A stretch of DNA of 64,000 nt from Crotophaga sulcirostris (taxonomy: Eukaryota > Chordata > Aves > Cuculiformes > Crotophagidae). The position numbers and the translations under genes were made by a program. The stretch's first letter is position 1. Each line of letters starts with the position of its first letter. The stretch covers positions 3,729,486 through 3,793,485 of the forward strand of contig VYZB01000016.1 of assembly GCA_013397455.1 (NCBI GenBank), written 5' to 3'. The notes beneath the pieces were generated by a model. The model saw only the letters and a program-made list of their open reading frames with translations. It ran no database searches and was not told the origin of the DNA. Positions 39,761 to 51,577 of this stretch are shown in pieces.

Positions 39761-41028
39761 GCCAGCAACAATGGTAGCTATGCTGTTTGGGTTTTTTTTT
39801 AAAAAAATAAAATAAAATTTAGAAGTGAAGGATTGTATTCCTTTAGTCTGCTCACTATACAGTTGACAAAGGTTATATATTTACTCACTGAGACTGAACC
39901 AGATGTAAGAGGCAATGCAAGCTACCTTCCAGATGTATCTAAAAGATATGATAATTGTGCCTGGATCCAGAAGCTCCACGTGTGATTTTGGAGACTTTGC
40001 AATTATTCCTGTTTCTGAGTACATACCTGTCATGGGTAAAAAAAAGGTCTAATCTCAGCTGTAAATGCTGAGAATTACATGTCATTTCCCTTCGAGCAAT
40101 AAATGCTCTTTTGTCTATCTAGGTTTTGTTATATGTTTTTCACAATAATTCCTAACAGTGCTGTTCTATGTCATTAAAATATCAAAATCTAATAAGTCAG
40201 CTGGCAATAAATGGAAAAAATAGAAATCCATAGCAAAGATTAGTGATATCTAAAAGTGGTTTATGGGTCCTAGTGGGATTCCTCCTTTTTTAACAACAAA
40301 GTGCTGAGTGAAAGAATATGCACAGCTTACTTTGTCTTCCTATTTCTTTTGATCTGAAAGAACAATCAGATAAGGCTGATTTCTGAAGACAGTTCAGAAT
40401 GAACAGATTTCAGTTGCCCCCAGTGATAACCATCATTGTCAACAGGAGGCATTCCAGGTACTGACACTAGAGCCTTAAATGTTCAGATACTGAACATTTT
40501 ATCTTTTATTTTAAAAACTACTGCTGGGAACTCTCTTTATAGAATGCAATAGATGATGACTATTTAGGAGAAGAATGAACCCTGAAGGAGAATAAAGCCC
40601 AAGCCTCAGAGACTGTCAGTGAACACCAGAAGGACAGAATAATTTAAGGTTAAGGTGGAGAATTTCATGCACACAGAAAACCTGAAGCTGTGGAAAATGG
40701 AAGGATAGAGCATAGGAGTTACAGCCTACAAAACCAAAATTAAAAGAACTTAGAGGATTTGGCCCTAGTGTATATATGTCCAGATTAGTGAACCAGTACA
40801 CACATTGACAGAGTGCAGCAAAACTAAGTGCTTTTTCATAGGGAAGGCTCAGAACTGGTATATGTTGTGGTGTTGATAATCAAAATTGGGGTATCTGGAC
40901 TAAACCAATGCACAGAACTGCCGATAGCTACCTTCTGTAAGCCATGTCATTTAACAAGTGCTATCAGACCCTCTAACATGCAAGCTTCAGCTCTCAATTT
41001 TTGAAGAAAAATTGATTTTTGGCACAAT
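39761..41028. other. AT-rich non-coding stretch
   Basis: Nothing recognised apart from A/T runs at about 39790-39820. Confidence 0.6.
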
Positions 41029-41071
41029 GTGACAAGTTATGTTTTACATGACTCATGTACATTGTGCAAAG
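41029..41071 (+). repeat. 43-bp dispersed direct repeat, copy 1
   Basis: GTGACAAGTTA..TTTTACATGACTCA..GTACA.TGTGCAAAG matches 42422-42464 at 39 of 43 positions, in the same orientation and 1.39 kb away. The flanks of the two copies do not align, so the match has sharp ends. In this copy the 3' ACATTGTGC is the reverse complement of GCACAATGT just upstream (41023-41030), giving a near-palindromic outline. Confidence 0.85.
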
Positions 41072-42421
41072 CTCACTGAATAGGCCACAGTACTATGCAG
41101 TGTATTATGAAAACTGTTCACAAATGTAAAGATAATAATATTTTTCTGATTTAAGGGTATTTACACCCTGGCTGCTGCACAATGCTGATGATAATTTTTT
41201 AAGTTGGTAGTTAGCTATCTTTATGATTATCTAAGTAATTGATAGATTAATGCACCTCAAAACCAGCATAAAATACACTATTATCAATCATCAAGAATAA
41301 TGAATTTTGAATGAGCAGATGCAAATGAATTCATAATCAGAGGTTTTTTATGTGCCTATCACTGCCACTACAGCTTAAAAATGTACCTACAACATGCATG
41401 TTATTTCTTATCTAGTCTCCTTCAAATAGTTTACTCTGTCTACCAAACCCAGATATGGCATTCAAATACATTGATTCAAGTTCCCCCACTGGTGCCATTG
41501 TTGATTTAGTGGGTTTTGAATGAAGTCTTTCATCTGTTTTTACACTCATAATTGGGGCAAAGTTCATCAATTCAGTAAGTTCAATAATGCAATTAAGAGA
41601 GTTCCAAAAGATCATTGCTAATAGGTGCTCCATTACCATATGTGTCCACCTGACACGACAGAGATATGGAATTGTTAGAAAATGAGTCAAACCATACCGA
41701 CATTTGTGAGCATGTGAACAATACTTCATTGTTTAGATCTGAAGAAGTCTTAGAATTTTAATTTTTGCTAGCATCTGACAAGGCTTGAGTAGAAGGTGTT
41801 GAATCTTATGGTCCAGCAGGATTTTCCATTGTGTTGATATAGCAAATGCAGTTGATGACTGGGTCTGTGATTGTGAATGTTTGCGGGTAGTGAAGAAGAA
41901 AAATCAAAGCATACTTTTGCAAGTCGCAGGTATTGAGAAGTATAACTAAAGGTCTTGTCTTTTCTTCCTCCCCTCCATTACCTTGGTTTATACCTTGATC
42001 CTTTCACCAGTTTCTACTTGAATAAGGAGTGCATGTTTTTTAGGACACAGTCTGTCTCTTTGAGTTGCCAGCAACTACAGCCACTCTTGAGGCCAGGCTG
42101 CCCAGTTTCCCAACATCAAGGAACGCCTTCTTCTTTTCCCCCGAGTTCCCTTTATTAGTAAGTCACTGCCAGTCCTTCTGACATGCAAGGAAAATGCAAT
42201 GCCGTAACTTTCCCAAATATCCCTCAAAACAGATGGAAGTCTTTCTGAAGTTAGGAAGCCCTGGATGACTTTTGGGCAATGTCATGGAACCAAAAATCAC
42301 TGATTATTGGAGATGGAACAACAACCAGTAACAATTTGTTTCAAAACCACAGTATCCGTACAGTTCAAAGGTTTATATGTCATTGGCCCACACTTAGTTG
42401 CAGAATGGAAAAATCATGGTG
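41072..42421. other. Non-coding stretch between the 43-bp repeats
   Basis: No recognised gene. A minus-strand open frame of 105 codons (41412-41729) has an unremarkable composition and no family I know. The stretch from about 41950 is somewhat richer in GC than the average. Confidence 0.5.
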
Positions 42422-42464
42422 GTGACAAGTTACATTTTACATGACTCAAGTACAATGTGCAAAG
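42422..42464 (+). repeat. 43-bp dispersed direct repeat, copy 2
   Basis: Same 43-base motif as 41029-41071, with four substitutions. The unrelated flanks suggest either a short duplicative insertion or the only surviving part of a dispersed repeat family. Confidence 0.85.
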
Positions 42465-42960
42465 TGGTGACAGCACCACTACAAGGGTTACCAAAAAGCT
42501 TTTAGAGTTTCAGAGGAGGAGGGAGGGGAAGAATCCTATAGCACATTCACTCATCCTTTAAAGTGGGGACACTCAGCTTCAAGGAGATGGCCATACTAGA
42601 TGTCCCTGCCATAGGGAGGATCTTGTGTTGCAGACCCACTGCTTCAGGAAGAATCAAAATGTCCCCTAGCAGGGAGAATCCATTTATACTTAAGTCGAAT
42701 TAGGGCTTGTGGTCATATATGGCCGCAACAACGCTCATTGGCTGGAGTGGTCTCCAAAATAGCATCAAGGCAGGGTACGCGACTCAAGTCACATATCACC
42801 TGCACCATGCACTCCCTCTCAGGGACAGTTGTACCTGCCACAGGCAACTCCATGTGTGTCTCCCTGGCATTCATTTTTATCACCACCCAGCAATGATATC
42901 TGTTGGTGTTCCAAGAACACAGTTTTACAAAGAACTGTACATAATGTGAACATAATTACT
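42465..42960. other. GC-richer block, origin unknown
   Basis: The sequence is richer in GC than its surroundings, with CpGs at GGCCGCAACAACGCTC (about 42721) and GGGTACGCGACTC (about 42773). It reads like an old transposon or retrocopy, but I cannot match it to a family. Plus-strand frames 42707-42949 and 42829-43056 are open but overlap one another and are not recognisable. Confidence 0.3.
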
Positions 42961-43495
42961 TTGCACGTTGCACAAAAAAGATTGCGACTATGGCAGGTGT
43001 TGAATATGACTTCTCAGTTATGTACCCTGAAACAAATTTTTCAAATGAAAATGTAATGTACTAGGTGCAAAAAAATGTTGAATAAGTATCAGTTTGGCTT
43101 ATTTTATTTTACTGGACAGTTTCCAAATAGATATACATTAAGGCTATTGAAGAAAATGTATAGAAAATGTGTTGCAAATACCTGTAAACTTTAAGATAAG
43201 CTCTAGGTTACATAGAGTTTGATTTGTGATGGTGAAACACCTATTAAACATAGAGACACTTAAACGGTAAATCCGATGAGACTGTCCTCTTTAAATAAGC
43301 ATGATACAAATTTTAGCCAGCTGGGCTCTTCAGAATTTTGACAGTATTTGTGTGTATTGCGCAGATAAGCATGGCCACCGCTCTCGTGTTCTCTGCTTCT
43401 AACAAACATGCACCACCATGTAAGTGGAGATTGAAACTGTACTGTGGGCTTAAATAAAACCAGAGAGCTCCATCTTACATTTAAAGTATGTAGAG

Positions 43496-43591
43496 CAAAA
43501 ACCTGGTGCACAAGAAAAATATTTCTGCCATATATTTTCCCTGAAAATGCAAAAGCTGTCTTTATACAAAAACTTATGCACCAAGTTTTTG
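43496..43591. repeat. Imperfect 19-bp inverted repeat with 58-nt spacer
   Basis: The arms CAAAAACCTGGTGCACAAG (43496-43514) and CTTATGCACCAAGTTTTTG (43573-43591) are reverse complements at 17 of 19 positions. The spacer contains a smaller ATTTTC/GAAAAT pairing. No short identical bases flank both sides clearly enough to call it a transposon. It may be a chance palindrome, a miniature DNA transposon remnant or a structured RNA. Confidence 0.7.
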
Positions 43592-46479
43592 TCAATGACA
43601 CTGATCTGAAAGCCCACCTAGCTAATCGTTTTTCATGGCTGAAATACCTGTACATTGCTTTTAATTTTTATATAAGATTATACAGTGTTGACATATTCCA
43701 TAGCCCTTCTATGACAGGGCAATATGAAAACCTTTCTTTCCATGCCTACTGAAGAAATCATTGGGGTTAAATGACGGGACTCTATCAGTGATTTGCCTGT
43801 CATGGAGAACTGTAAATTGCAGCCTGTCTTCAGGATAGTGTTTAGACACATTCTGAGATTAATGGTTTTACATAGACACTTTGGACTTCAAATGATTTTG
43901 AGATAAGCTCCATCAAGAAGATTCTTCCAGTTTGAACTCTACTGAAAGTACTTCACATTTTAGCTATGTTTATATGAAACTTTCTTGGTATGGAACAGAC
44001 GGTATCTGATATAAAAATGAAATGGTGTCTCTTGTGTTCCAAACTACATGAAAATTTTCACCTCCAGCTTAACTCTTTGTGACAGATTTTTTTTTTTTTA
44101 TGGTAATTCTTAACACTTCCAAATAACAGAAAGCAATGAGACATCATATTTACATGATTCAGCAGCCCGCATCTTTTCTCTTAAAGGAACATAGCTTGGA
44201 AGGAAGGTCTGTATCCTAAATTTTTGGAAGAGAAAGCCAGGCAAGGTGTATTAAACACCTGGCAAAATATCGTCATTGGAGAATGTACTAACTAATTCAC
44301 TTTTCAGATGCTCAACTGATAATTGATGTGTGTTCTACAGTAAATGAGTTATTATGATTCAAGAACTCTAACTTAAGACAAAGGTAACACAATAAGCTTT
44401 CTTTTTTGTTTAATGTGGTAAAGAAAAAATGTTTATCAGTAGAATGCAACGAATTTTTTGTGTGTTCTATAGTTACTCAATTTAAAAAAAAAAGAGGAAG
44501 AAAACACCTATATCATTATTGTCAATCAGGTTTCAGATATTCTGAATATGTACTGAAAACTGTATGACTTCAGTAGAATATTAGGCAGTCAGATGCCACA
44601 GCAGAGCCATGCAAGAACTAACATAAAGGGCTAGAGGAAAAGGAGTAAAATACTTGAACCTTACTCATAAGTAACCTGTAGTTATAGCTGCCCCTCCCTC
44701 TGGGCTAAGAAAGACAATCAGTTATTACTTAAACTGACTGGTCATTGTATCATTGACCAAATACACCCCACTGGAGTCTGACAGCTTGTGGCCTCCTTGT
44801 ATTATGTGGAGTAGGAATTTTCCTGTCAGACGACACTGGATGTCTTCCCTGTCACCTTAGTTTCGATGCAATTATATGACCTCAGGTTTCTGAGTTGCGT
44901 GTGAGTAAAGGAGAATTAAAAGGTCCTTTCAAGGAAAAAATTGTAGCTTTTCTCTTACAAATTACCTACAGATTTGTTCAAACATTTATAGAAACATCTT
45001 CATGATTTTTTAATTTCAGAGTTTATGTTTTTACATATAGTATTTGTGTATCTTGTTTATAATATTTGTGACTGAAACGTTGATTAAGATATACAGGCTG
45101 AGACAGAAACAGAGGTGGATTTGAACAGCCGATCGGAAGTTTACTAACTTAATGTACCAAATATTATGTGGGGTCTGTGTAGGGAGTTACAGGCCTCCCA
45201 CTATAAAATCCCACAGCAAATGCATAGTGTCTTCAGTCAACCTGTGAGTGATTTGGACACTCCCTCTTTCTCCTCCATGGCAGGTAAAGGAGATACAAAC
45301 TGGGTGCTATGACTAGGAATCTCTGATTTGAAAAGCTGGGGTCCACCAGTAGAATGAATGAAAATTCCCACTTCCTGGGGCAAACCAACTGGAATTGTAT
45401 TCATAGTGAGCATGGGCCTCAGTCTCCTAGTGAATAATTAACAGCCATACTCTTTAAAAAACATTTAAACAAAAAGTTTCTACACTTCTATGATGCTGTA
45501 AGACAAAAAGATCCAAACCAATCCAAAATGAAAACAATTTAGGTTAAATGGAAGAACACTTCCCAGTTCCAGGGTGTGACAATTGGTTAGACAAAACTCC
45601 TAGAGCAGCATCATAGTCAGAGTAGGTGAAAAAACTATAGGAAGTGTGTGGTTTCTGAAGCCCTTGGGTGAAATTTAAATGATGAATGGAGTATATGAAT
45701 TTATAAGCCTTTATTCCCCTTTGACAAAGAGATGAGGTCATCTTTCAGGAGGAGCCAGTTTTAGTTACTCAGTGTGCATGATTCTTACTTTAAAAATTGA
45801 GTTGTTCGTGTAATGAGATGATCTGCCATTGCTTTTCTTCACTGAAAACTTATTGCGATTATTGGGAAAAAAAGAAAAAAAAGCTGCCCAAAAACTCACA
45901 TAAGGTATTAGTGTCAAAATATCTCAGTTATAATAGCTTAACTTGTTGTAGCTATGGAATGTATTTGACATCGTTATTTTTTTAACAACCAGAGCCAAGG
46001 TTTACAAAAATTTTAAAACACAAATAAGCATATGTAAAAAAATCATATTCTGAATGTGATTAGTGCATGCCAATTGCAAGTGTCAGCAGTTATTTTTAGT
46101 GGAGAGCATTTGTAAAATCTGGCAGACAACTCTTGAAATGTCAGGAGGGTAAGAGGAAGCAAAGCAAAAACCAGACATGTATACAAATATGTTAGAGGAT
46201 TCTAATAGTAGGTCCATCATGTTTTGAAAGATGAGATGGAGCTGTCTTGAAACCAACCTGGTCAATCATAGTTCCCTTCCCGTGTCATAGATATTGTGTA
46301 GACATGACAAAATTGCTTGCATTTTTTAATTTTGTTCTCCCTTTCCCTCATTGTTCCCAGACAGATTGGTATTGTTAAATGGTATGTACTCTAGTTTTAA
46401 GAAATGTGTGTTACACTTATCTAATTTCCTTCGGTTAGATTTGTCATCATGATTTACCTCAAAATAACTGAGAAAATAT
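43592..46479. other. AT-rich non-coding stretch
   Basis: No recognised gene or repeat, only low-complexity T-runs (for example about 44088-44099) and unassignable open frames. Confidence 0.6.
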
Positions 46480-46590
46480 ATCGCAGTATCACAGTATTAC
46501 AAGGTTGGAAAGAACCTCTGAAATCATCAAGTCCGACCTATAATCCAACACTAACACCAACCCATCATCTAAACCATGGCACTGAGTATC
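46480..46590 (-). mobile_element. CR1 LINE 3' fragment, reverse orientation
   Basis: Beginning with tail units (CAGTATCACAGTATTAC), the plus strand continues AAGGTTGGAAAGAACCTCTG, AAATCATCAAGTCCGACCTA, TAATCCAACACTAACACC and CTAAACCATGGCACTGAG. This is the reverse complement of an avian CR1 3' end. Similarity fades after about 46590. It is severely 5'-truncated and non-coding. Confidence 0.9.
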
Positions 46591-48049
46591 TGAGTCCTTA
46601 CAATTATTAAGGCCTCCTTGAGCAGACTCCAGACTTTGGAGTCACCAGGAACAAAAAGCCTCCCATGGTTTTCTTATTATTGTCTTGTCATTGATTCTTG
46701 GAATATTGCAGGAGGTATACCTCTAGCTAACTTCTTTTGAATAACTTTATAGATGTTACTTACTTTATTGCTTTCTTGATTTACAGGAAAGGTAATTTTC
46801 ATCCTTTAAAAGTATATCAGGTTATGGAAAATTACACAAAGATAAAATGAAACAGTCAGGAAAACAAATTACATGCAAATGGCCAAAAAACAACTCTGAG
46901 TCCTCTTTATTGCAGGACCTATTCTGAGAATGAAAATATGCGATTTATTGATAGGCCAATTTATTTCTGCCTACTGTATAAATGACAGGGCTGACCATGA
47001 GGGAAAAGGGAAAAGCAGAATAAAGAGTAGCTTAATTGCATTAATGCAATTAACAATTTAAAATATGATACGTTTTTTCTATTTCCAAGGAATTTTAAAA
47101 GTGATATTCCAGAGTTCCCTTAAAAATACATAGCAAGTAAAAATTCCACTCTCTGCCTAGTCCTTTTTTTAAATAAAATAAAATAAATAACTAAGGTAAA
47201 TGAAAAAAAATGAGGGACACCATCAAACTTTAACACATCCAATATTTGACCTAATGTAAAAAAAATTTACATTTTTATGTATGTGCTGAGCCTGAGAATC
47301 CTGCCAAAATGAAAGTTCCAATACAAATAAAAGATCCCAGCCAGTTTCACATTAATGCAATTCCTTCTTTACATTTGCAGATAGATCTCCTTTGTCTACT
47401 TCCTTGTTGTGCTAAATACTTCAATACATAAGTACAACATTCTGAAGCATTTATAGTCTAACTCTTCTTTGCTCTATTACAATAATACAGCAGACAGATA
47501 CTTAGAAGGCTTGTGTATTCCCAAAGAAAAGTCTACTGTTACAAAAATAGATGTGCAAATTAAGTCAATGTTGTGAATTTCCTTTACAAATCTAATGTTA
47601 AAGAGTGTTTTCCTTCTTTGTATAATTATTATGTGAGATTTCAGCTACTAAATATCAAAATCTGTGGATAAATGCTGAGTTTGGTTTAGAGCTGTATGAT
47701 GCAATGAAATGTAGAAAAAACGAAAAAGAGACAATACAAAGCCATTTCTTTTTGTTGCATTTTATTCATACAGAATATTACGAGTTTCATTATTGATGAA
47801 GCTAAGAATGAAAGAAGATAGATGTCAGAAGGCAGGTCCTTTTGTACTAGTGTGAAAGAAAAATAGCTCGCATAAAAACAAATAAGCCCGGAACTATAAA
47901 AATACTGAATATAAAAGCATTTTTTGTGGGAGGGCAGAAATTTATTTTTTTTAATGGGAATCATATAATGGTATAAGAATGATTCAGAAATTGCCAAAGT
48001 CAAAGTACCGTTTCAAGAAAAAATATTGAGGCAAAACTAAGGCAGGGCA
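46591..48049. other. AT-rich non-coding stretch with A/T-rich simple repeats
   Basis: No gene recognised. It holds a short (AAATA)n run at 47171-47190. Confidence 0.6.
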
Positions 48050-48080
48050 TAAATAAATAAATAAATAAATAAATAAAATA
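48050..48080 (+). repeat. (AAAT)n microsatellite
   Basis: Seven uninterrupted TAAA units. A likely length-polymorphic marker. Confidence 0.92.
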
Positions 48081-51059
48081 GCAGTCTGAGATTAGGATCA
48101 AAATCCGTATTCAAGCGCTTTGTAGTAGAATTGGTATTTGAAAAGTACTAAACACTCAAGATTTTCCATTCAAGATCCGTATTTTAGAATACTAGGATCC
48201 TGAGAACTTGATCATGAGTATAGACATTTAACTGGAGGCTCCTATTTTTGTGACTCTTGGATAATATCTAAATATATAAGACAATATAAAATGTAGAGAC
48301 AGGATTTGTTGCAGAGGAGATCTGTGATCTTCATCTGAATCAATGGAGAACCCAGAGCAAGAGGCGGAGAAAATTTTAAGTTGGCACTACCAAGCAGATC
48401 TAGTTACCAGGAAGGATGGACAGGAAACTGTCACTTTTCAAAATATGTTGTCTTGGCAAATAAATCAGAGATTAATTAAGAGGGCCACAACTGGTGAAAT
48501 GTGGGGGAAGATCTGATCAAGATGCGCTGGAGCTCAAGAAAGTCAAGAGAGAGGGAATGAAAATAGAAAGAAAAAAATGGCATAATGGGAAAAAAAATCA
48601 GTATGCAGAGTTCATAGGAAGGCAGAATTTTTTCTTCAAGAAATTCTAGTCTAGCATGCTTTTATTTGCCTACACATTTTGAGCACTGTGTAGGCTATGA
48701 TTGCAAAATTTGCAGGATGCATGTCTGTGATGTGACTATATAGTATTGTAAGTAGCAGAGAGACTTAGGGCTATGAATCTCCTAGGTATCTATCCCATAT
48801 ATCATTCCTGATCTTTACTTGACCAAATAAGTTATCAATATATCTTAGAATTGCTTGAATCTGTAAAAAAAATTAGAAAAGCCTGCGGAGAATTTTTATA
48901 CATAAATTTGCAGATTTTTTACTGTACCATTTTGCAGTTTAGCAGATTGGCTTTCAAGGCACTTGGCCCACTCTAATCTCTGAACCTAACAGAAAAAGAA
49001 CACTGCTGTTGCAAGTGTATCTCTGCACAGTGGGTATATATTGCTGACAAGCTGAATATTTTGTTTTTTCTGAGGGAGTTCAGACACTGCTAATAACTTG
49101 GTAAAAGAAGAATTAAATATGAACATAGTGTTATTTAACATGTCAGACATAAGGCACGCAGTATCATTCCTGAAAGAATCAGAATTCTGAAACTGAGCAT
49201 CTACTTGTCTACCCCACCTACCTGTTTTGGCTACTCATTACAATCTTTAGTACAACTGAATTTTGTTGATTTTCTGGAGCTAGAAAAATTTCTTCAGGAA
49301 AATGTAATAGGCAGTAGTCTGATGTCTTCTGAGATGTCAAATACCTACTTTATTACAGGGAGAAAGTGACAGTCAATTTAAACCAGAATTTATTGAGAAC
49401 ATTAAGATCTGGAAGGGCTCTGGCTAATCACTGTAATGTCCCCAACAAATGGTAAATGAAAGCATGAGGAAATTGAGTTAACACAAGTTAAAAGTTCACA
49501 TACTTACTGAATTATATTAAAAAACCTACAGTCTAATCAAATTATCTAAAACTGCTCATTTCAGTCTGTCCTGTTATACCAGTGAATGCATATGGTAGTA
49601 TTTTCTTAGACACATAGCAGTTGGCAAGTTTAGCATAAGTCAGAATAAAAGCCAATGAACAAGATCAAAGGATTAATTATTTACTAATGTGCAAAATTCT
49701 GAATAGTTATGCTCAATGATGAGAAGTCTTTTGTATTGGTTCTTGTTTATATCTTTCATACTTGTAACTTCAAAAATCAGTATTGTCCCAACTAAAATAC
49801 ATGAATAAAATATATCCATTTCTCCTCCTTTACAGAATTTTTTGGTGTGAAAGGCTAGAAAGGACGAAGTAGCATGGAATAAGTATATGTCTGTAGACAT
49901 GTATTACAGGTATACTGGTAAAATCCATTAAAACTGCAGAACATGTATAACTGGTTTATGTACCATTATACTACTTCACAAAGATTTTTTTACATACCCA
50001 GATTTTATAGTAACATATAACAAATAAGATCATGTTTTCTGAGTTCCTATGTTATCTTACTTGAATAATATTTCAATTATTTTTATTTGGATTTTAAATA
50101 AAGGAATAGAAATACTTCACTAGTATAACTGGTAAATCTCCTACAATCACTCCTACAGAATCAAGGTTTATTGTGCAATACTTAAAGAAACTTTTTATGG
50201 TTTCAGCTTATGGCATAGTAATTTGTGTTTGAAAACAACGGGCAGATCTTTGAGTACCTATGAGAAATTTGATTCAGTAGTCAGATAATATCATGTACAT
50301 GCAGTAGCATTCTCACTTCTAGCAGCAGATGGGACAGTTTCAAGAGATGAACTGGAGAATGAACAGCAGAAATTTGCAATTTGGAGGGTTTAGAGGTTTA
50401 TATTTGCTGTCTTTACTTCCTTGTAATTAAGAAAAACATACAGGATAACGCTCAGTATTTTGGCTAATCACAGAGGACAGAACCAACATCTGAATATCTT
50501 ATCCTGTGAAAAGTCAATCACCATAGAGAAGTCATCTCTATCACCTAACACACAAATACATAAGGGAATTTATTGATGATGGCAGAAGAAAGAGGCAGTT
50601 TTCAGCTCTAAAAAGTGATGACATGACTGTAATAACATATCAAGATGGTGTTGTATCCCATAAGAAGTTTCGTCTTTTATTTCACCTTGAGAATGCATTC
50701 TTCTTCTCAACCATTACTTAGAAAAATACTTGCTTTTCAGAGACAAAAACATTGTCACACTTTTGTTTCTAGTTGCTTGCTAAAAAAAAAAAAAGGAAAT
50801 ATATAAATAATTTTTTCCCACCCTCAGAGAAATAATTATTATATGAAATCAGAGCACTTGTCCACTCTGTCCACTCCTGTTTAATGTTTCTAAGTGCTTT
50901 TCTACCCAAAAAAGGATGTCATTGTTTATTGCTGACATCAAGATTAAACTCAAGAAACTATGTCAGTTTGGCTTCTGTAAAAGGACAACTTCTAACATTC
51001 ACAGCAATCATTCTTAACTTTCCTCCCTGATTAGTTTAACATTAACATTTACTTTTTTT
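48081..51059. other. AT-rich non-coding stretch
   Basis: No gene, RNA or transposon recognised. There is an A12 run near 50781-50793. Confidence 0.6.
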
Positions 51060-51087
51060 AAACAAAACAAAACAAAACAAAAAAACC
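51060..51087 (+). repeat. (AAAAC)n microsatellite
   Basis: Four AAAAC-type units followed by an A-run. A simple repeat. Confidence 0.88.
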
Positions 51088-51509
51088 CAAAGAAACAAAA
51101 AGCTTTCTTTTTTTCCCTAAAATATTTGGAATTTTAATATTTCTCCATTTAAGTTTCTTAGGTTTAAATTCTATTAAAGGCAATATATGTATTTGAAATA
51201 AATAATAATATTTTTTCTGTGTAGCAAAGAACTGCTAGTTTTGATGCTGGTGTTCACACACACATCACCACACTAACAAACATACAAAAAATAAATACCC
51301 TACACTATAAATAGCATAATAGGTAGCTTAAAACCAGTTTCTGGGAAGTCTGTGAAAATAAGCACAGGTTTACTTCTGGTAAATTCAGAAACACCTTCAT
51401 TTAAAATGAGACATTTGTACCTATTTTCCCCTTTAGACAGATGAATCCCATCAATTTCTCAATCAAAAGTGAACAGAAGATAAAACTCCCTAGGAGCACA
51501 AACCAGCCA

Positions 51510-51577
51510 CAGTATCATACATGGTATCATGGTATTACAAGGTTGGAAAGGACCTCTGAGATCATCGAGTCCAACCT
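51510..51577 (-). mobile_element. CR1 LINE, minimal 3' fragment, reverse orientation
   Basis: Only about 68 bp: tail-like ATGGTATCATGGTATTAC, then AAGGTTGGAAAGGACCTCTG, AGATCATCGAGTCCAACCT. This is the reverse complement of the terminal CR1 3' UTR. It shows how strongly CR1 copies can be 5'-truncated. Non-coding. Confidence 0.88.

Noticed and set aside
43260..43752. Overlapping 131-codon minus and 102-codon plus open frames
   Set aside because: They mirror each other partly because of the inverted repeat at 43496-43591. Neither product is recognisable.
49150..49159. TAAGGCACGC, shared with the 5' part of miR-124
   Set aside because: Only ten bases match, the rest of the mature sequence does not, and no pairing arm is visible nearby.
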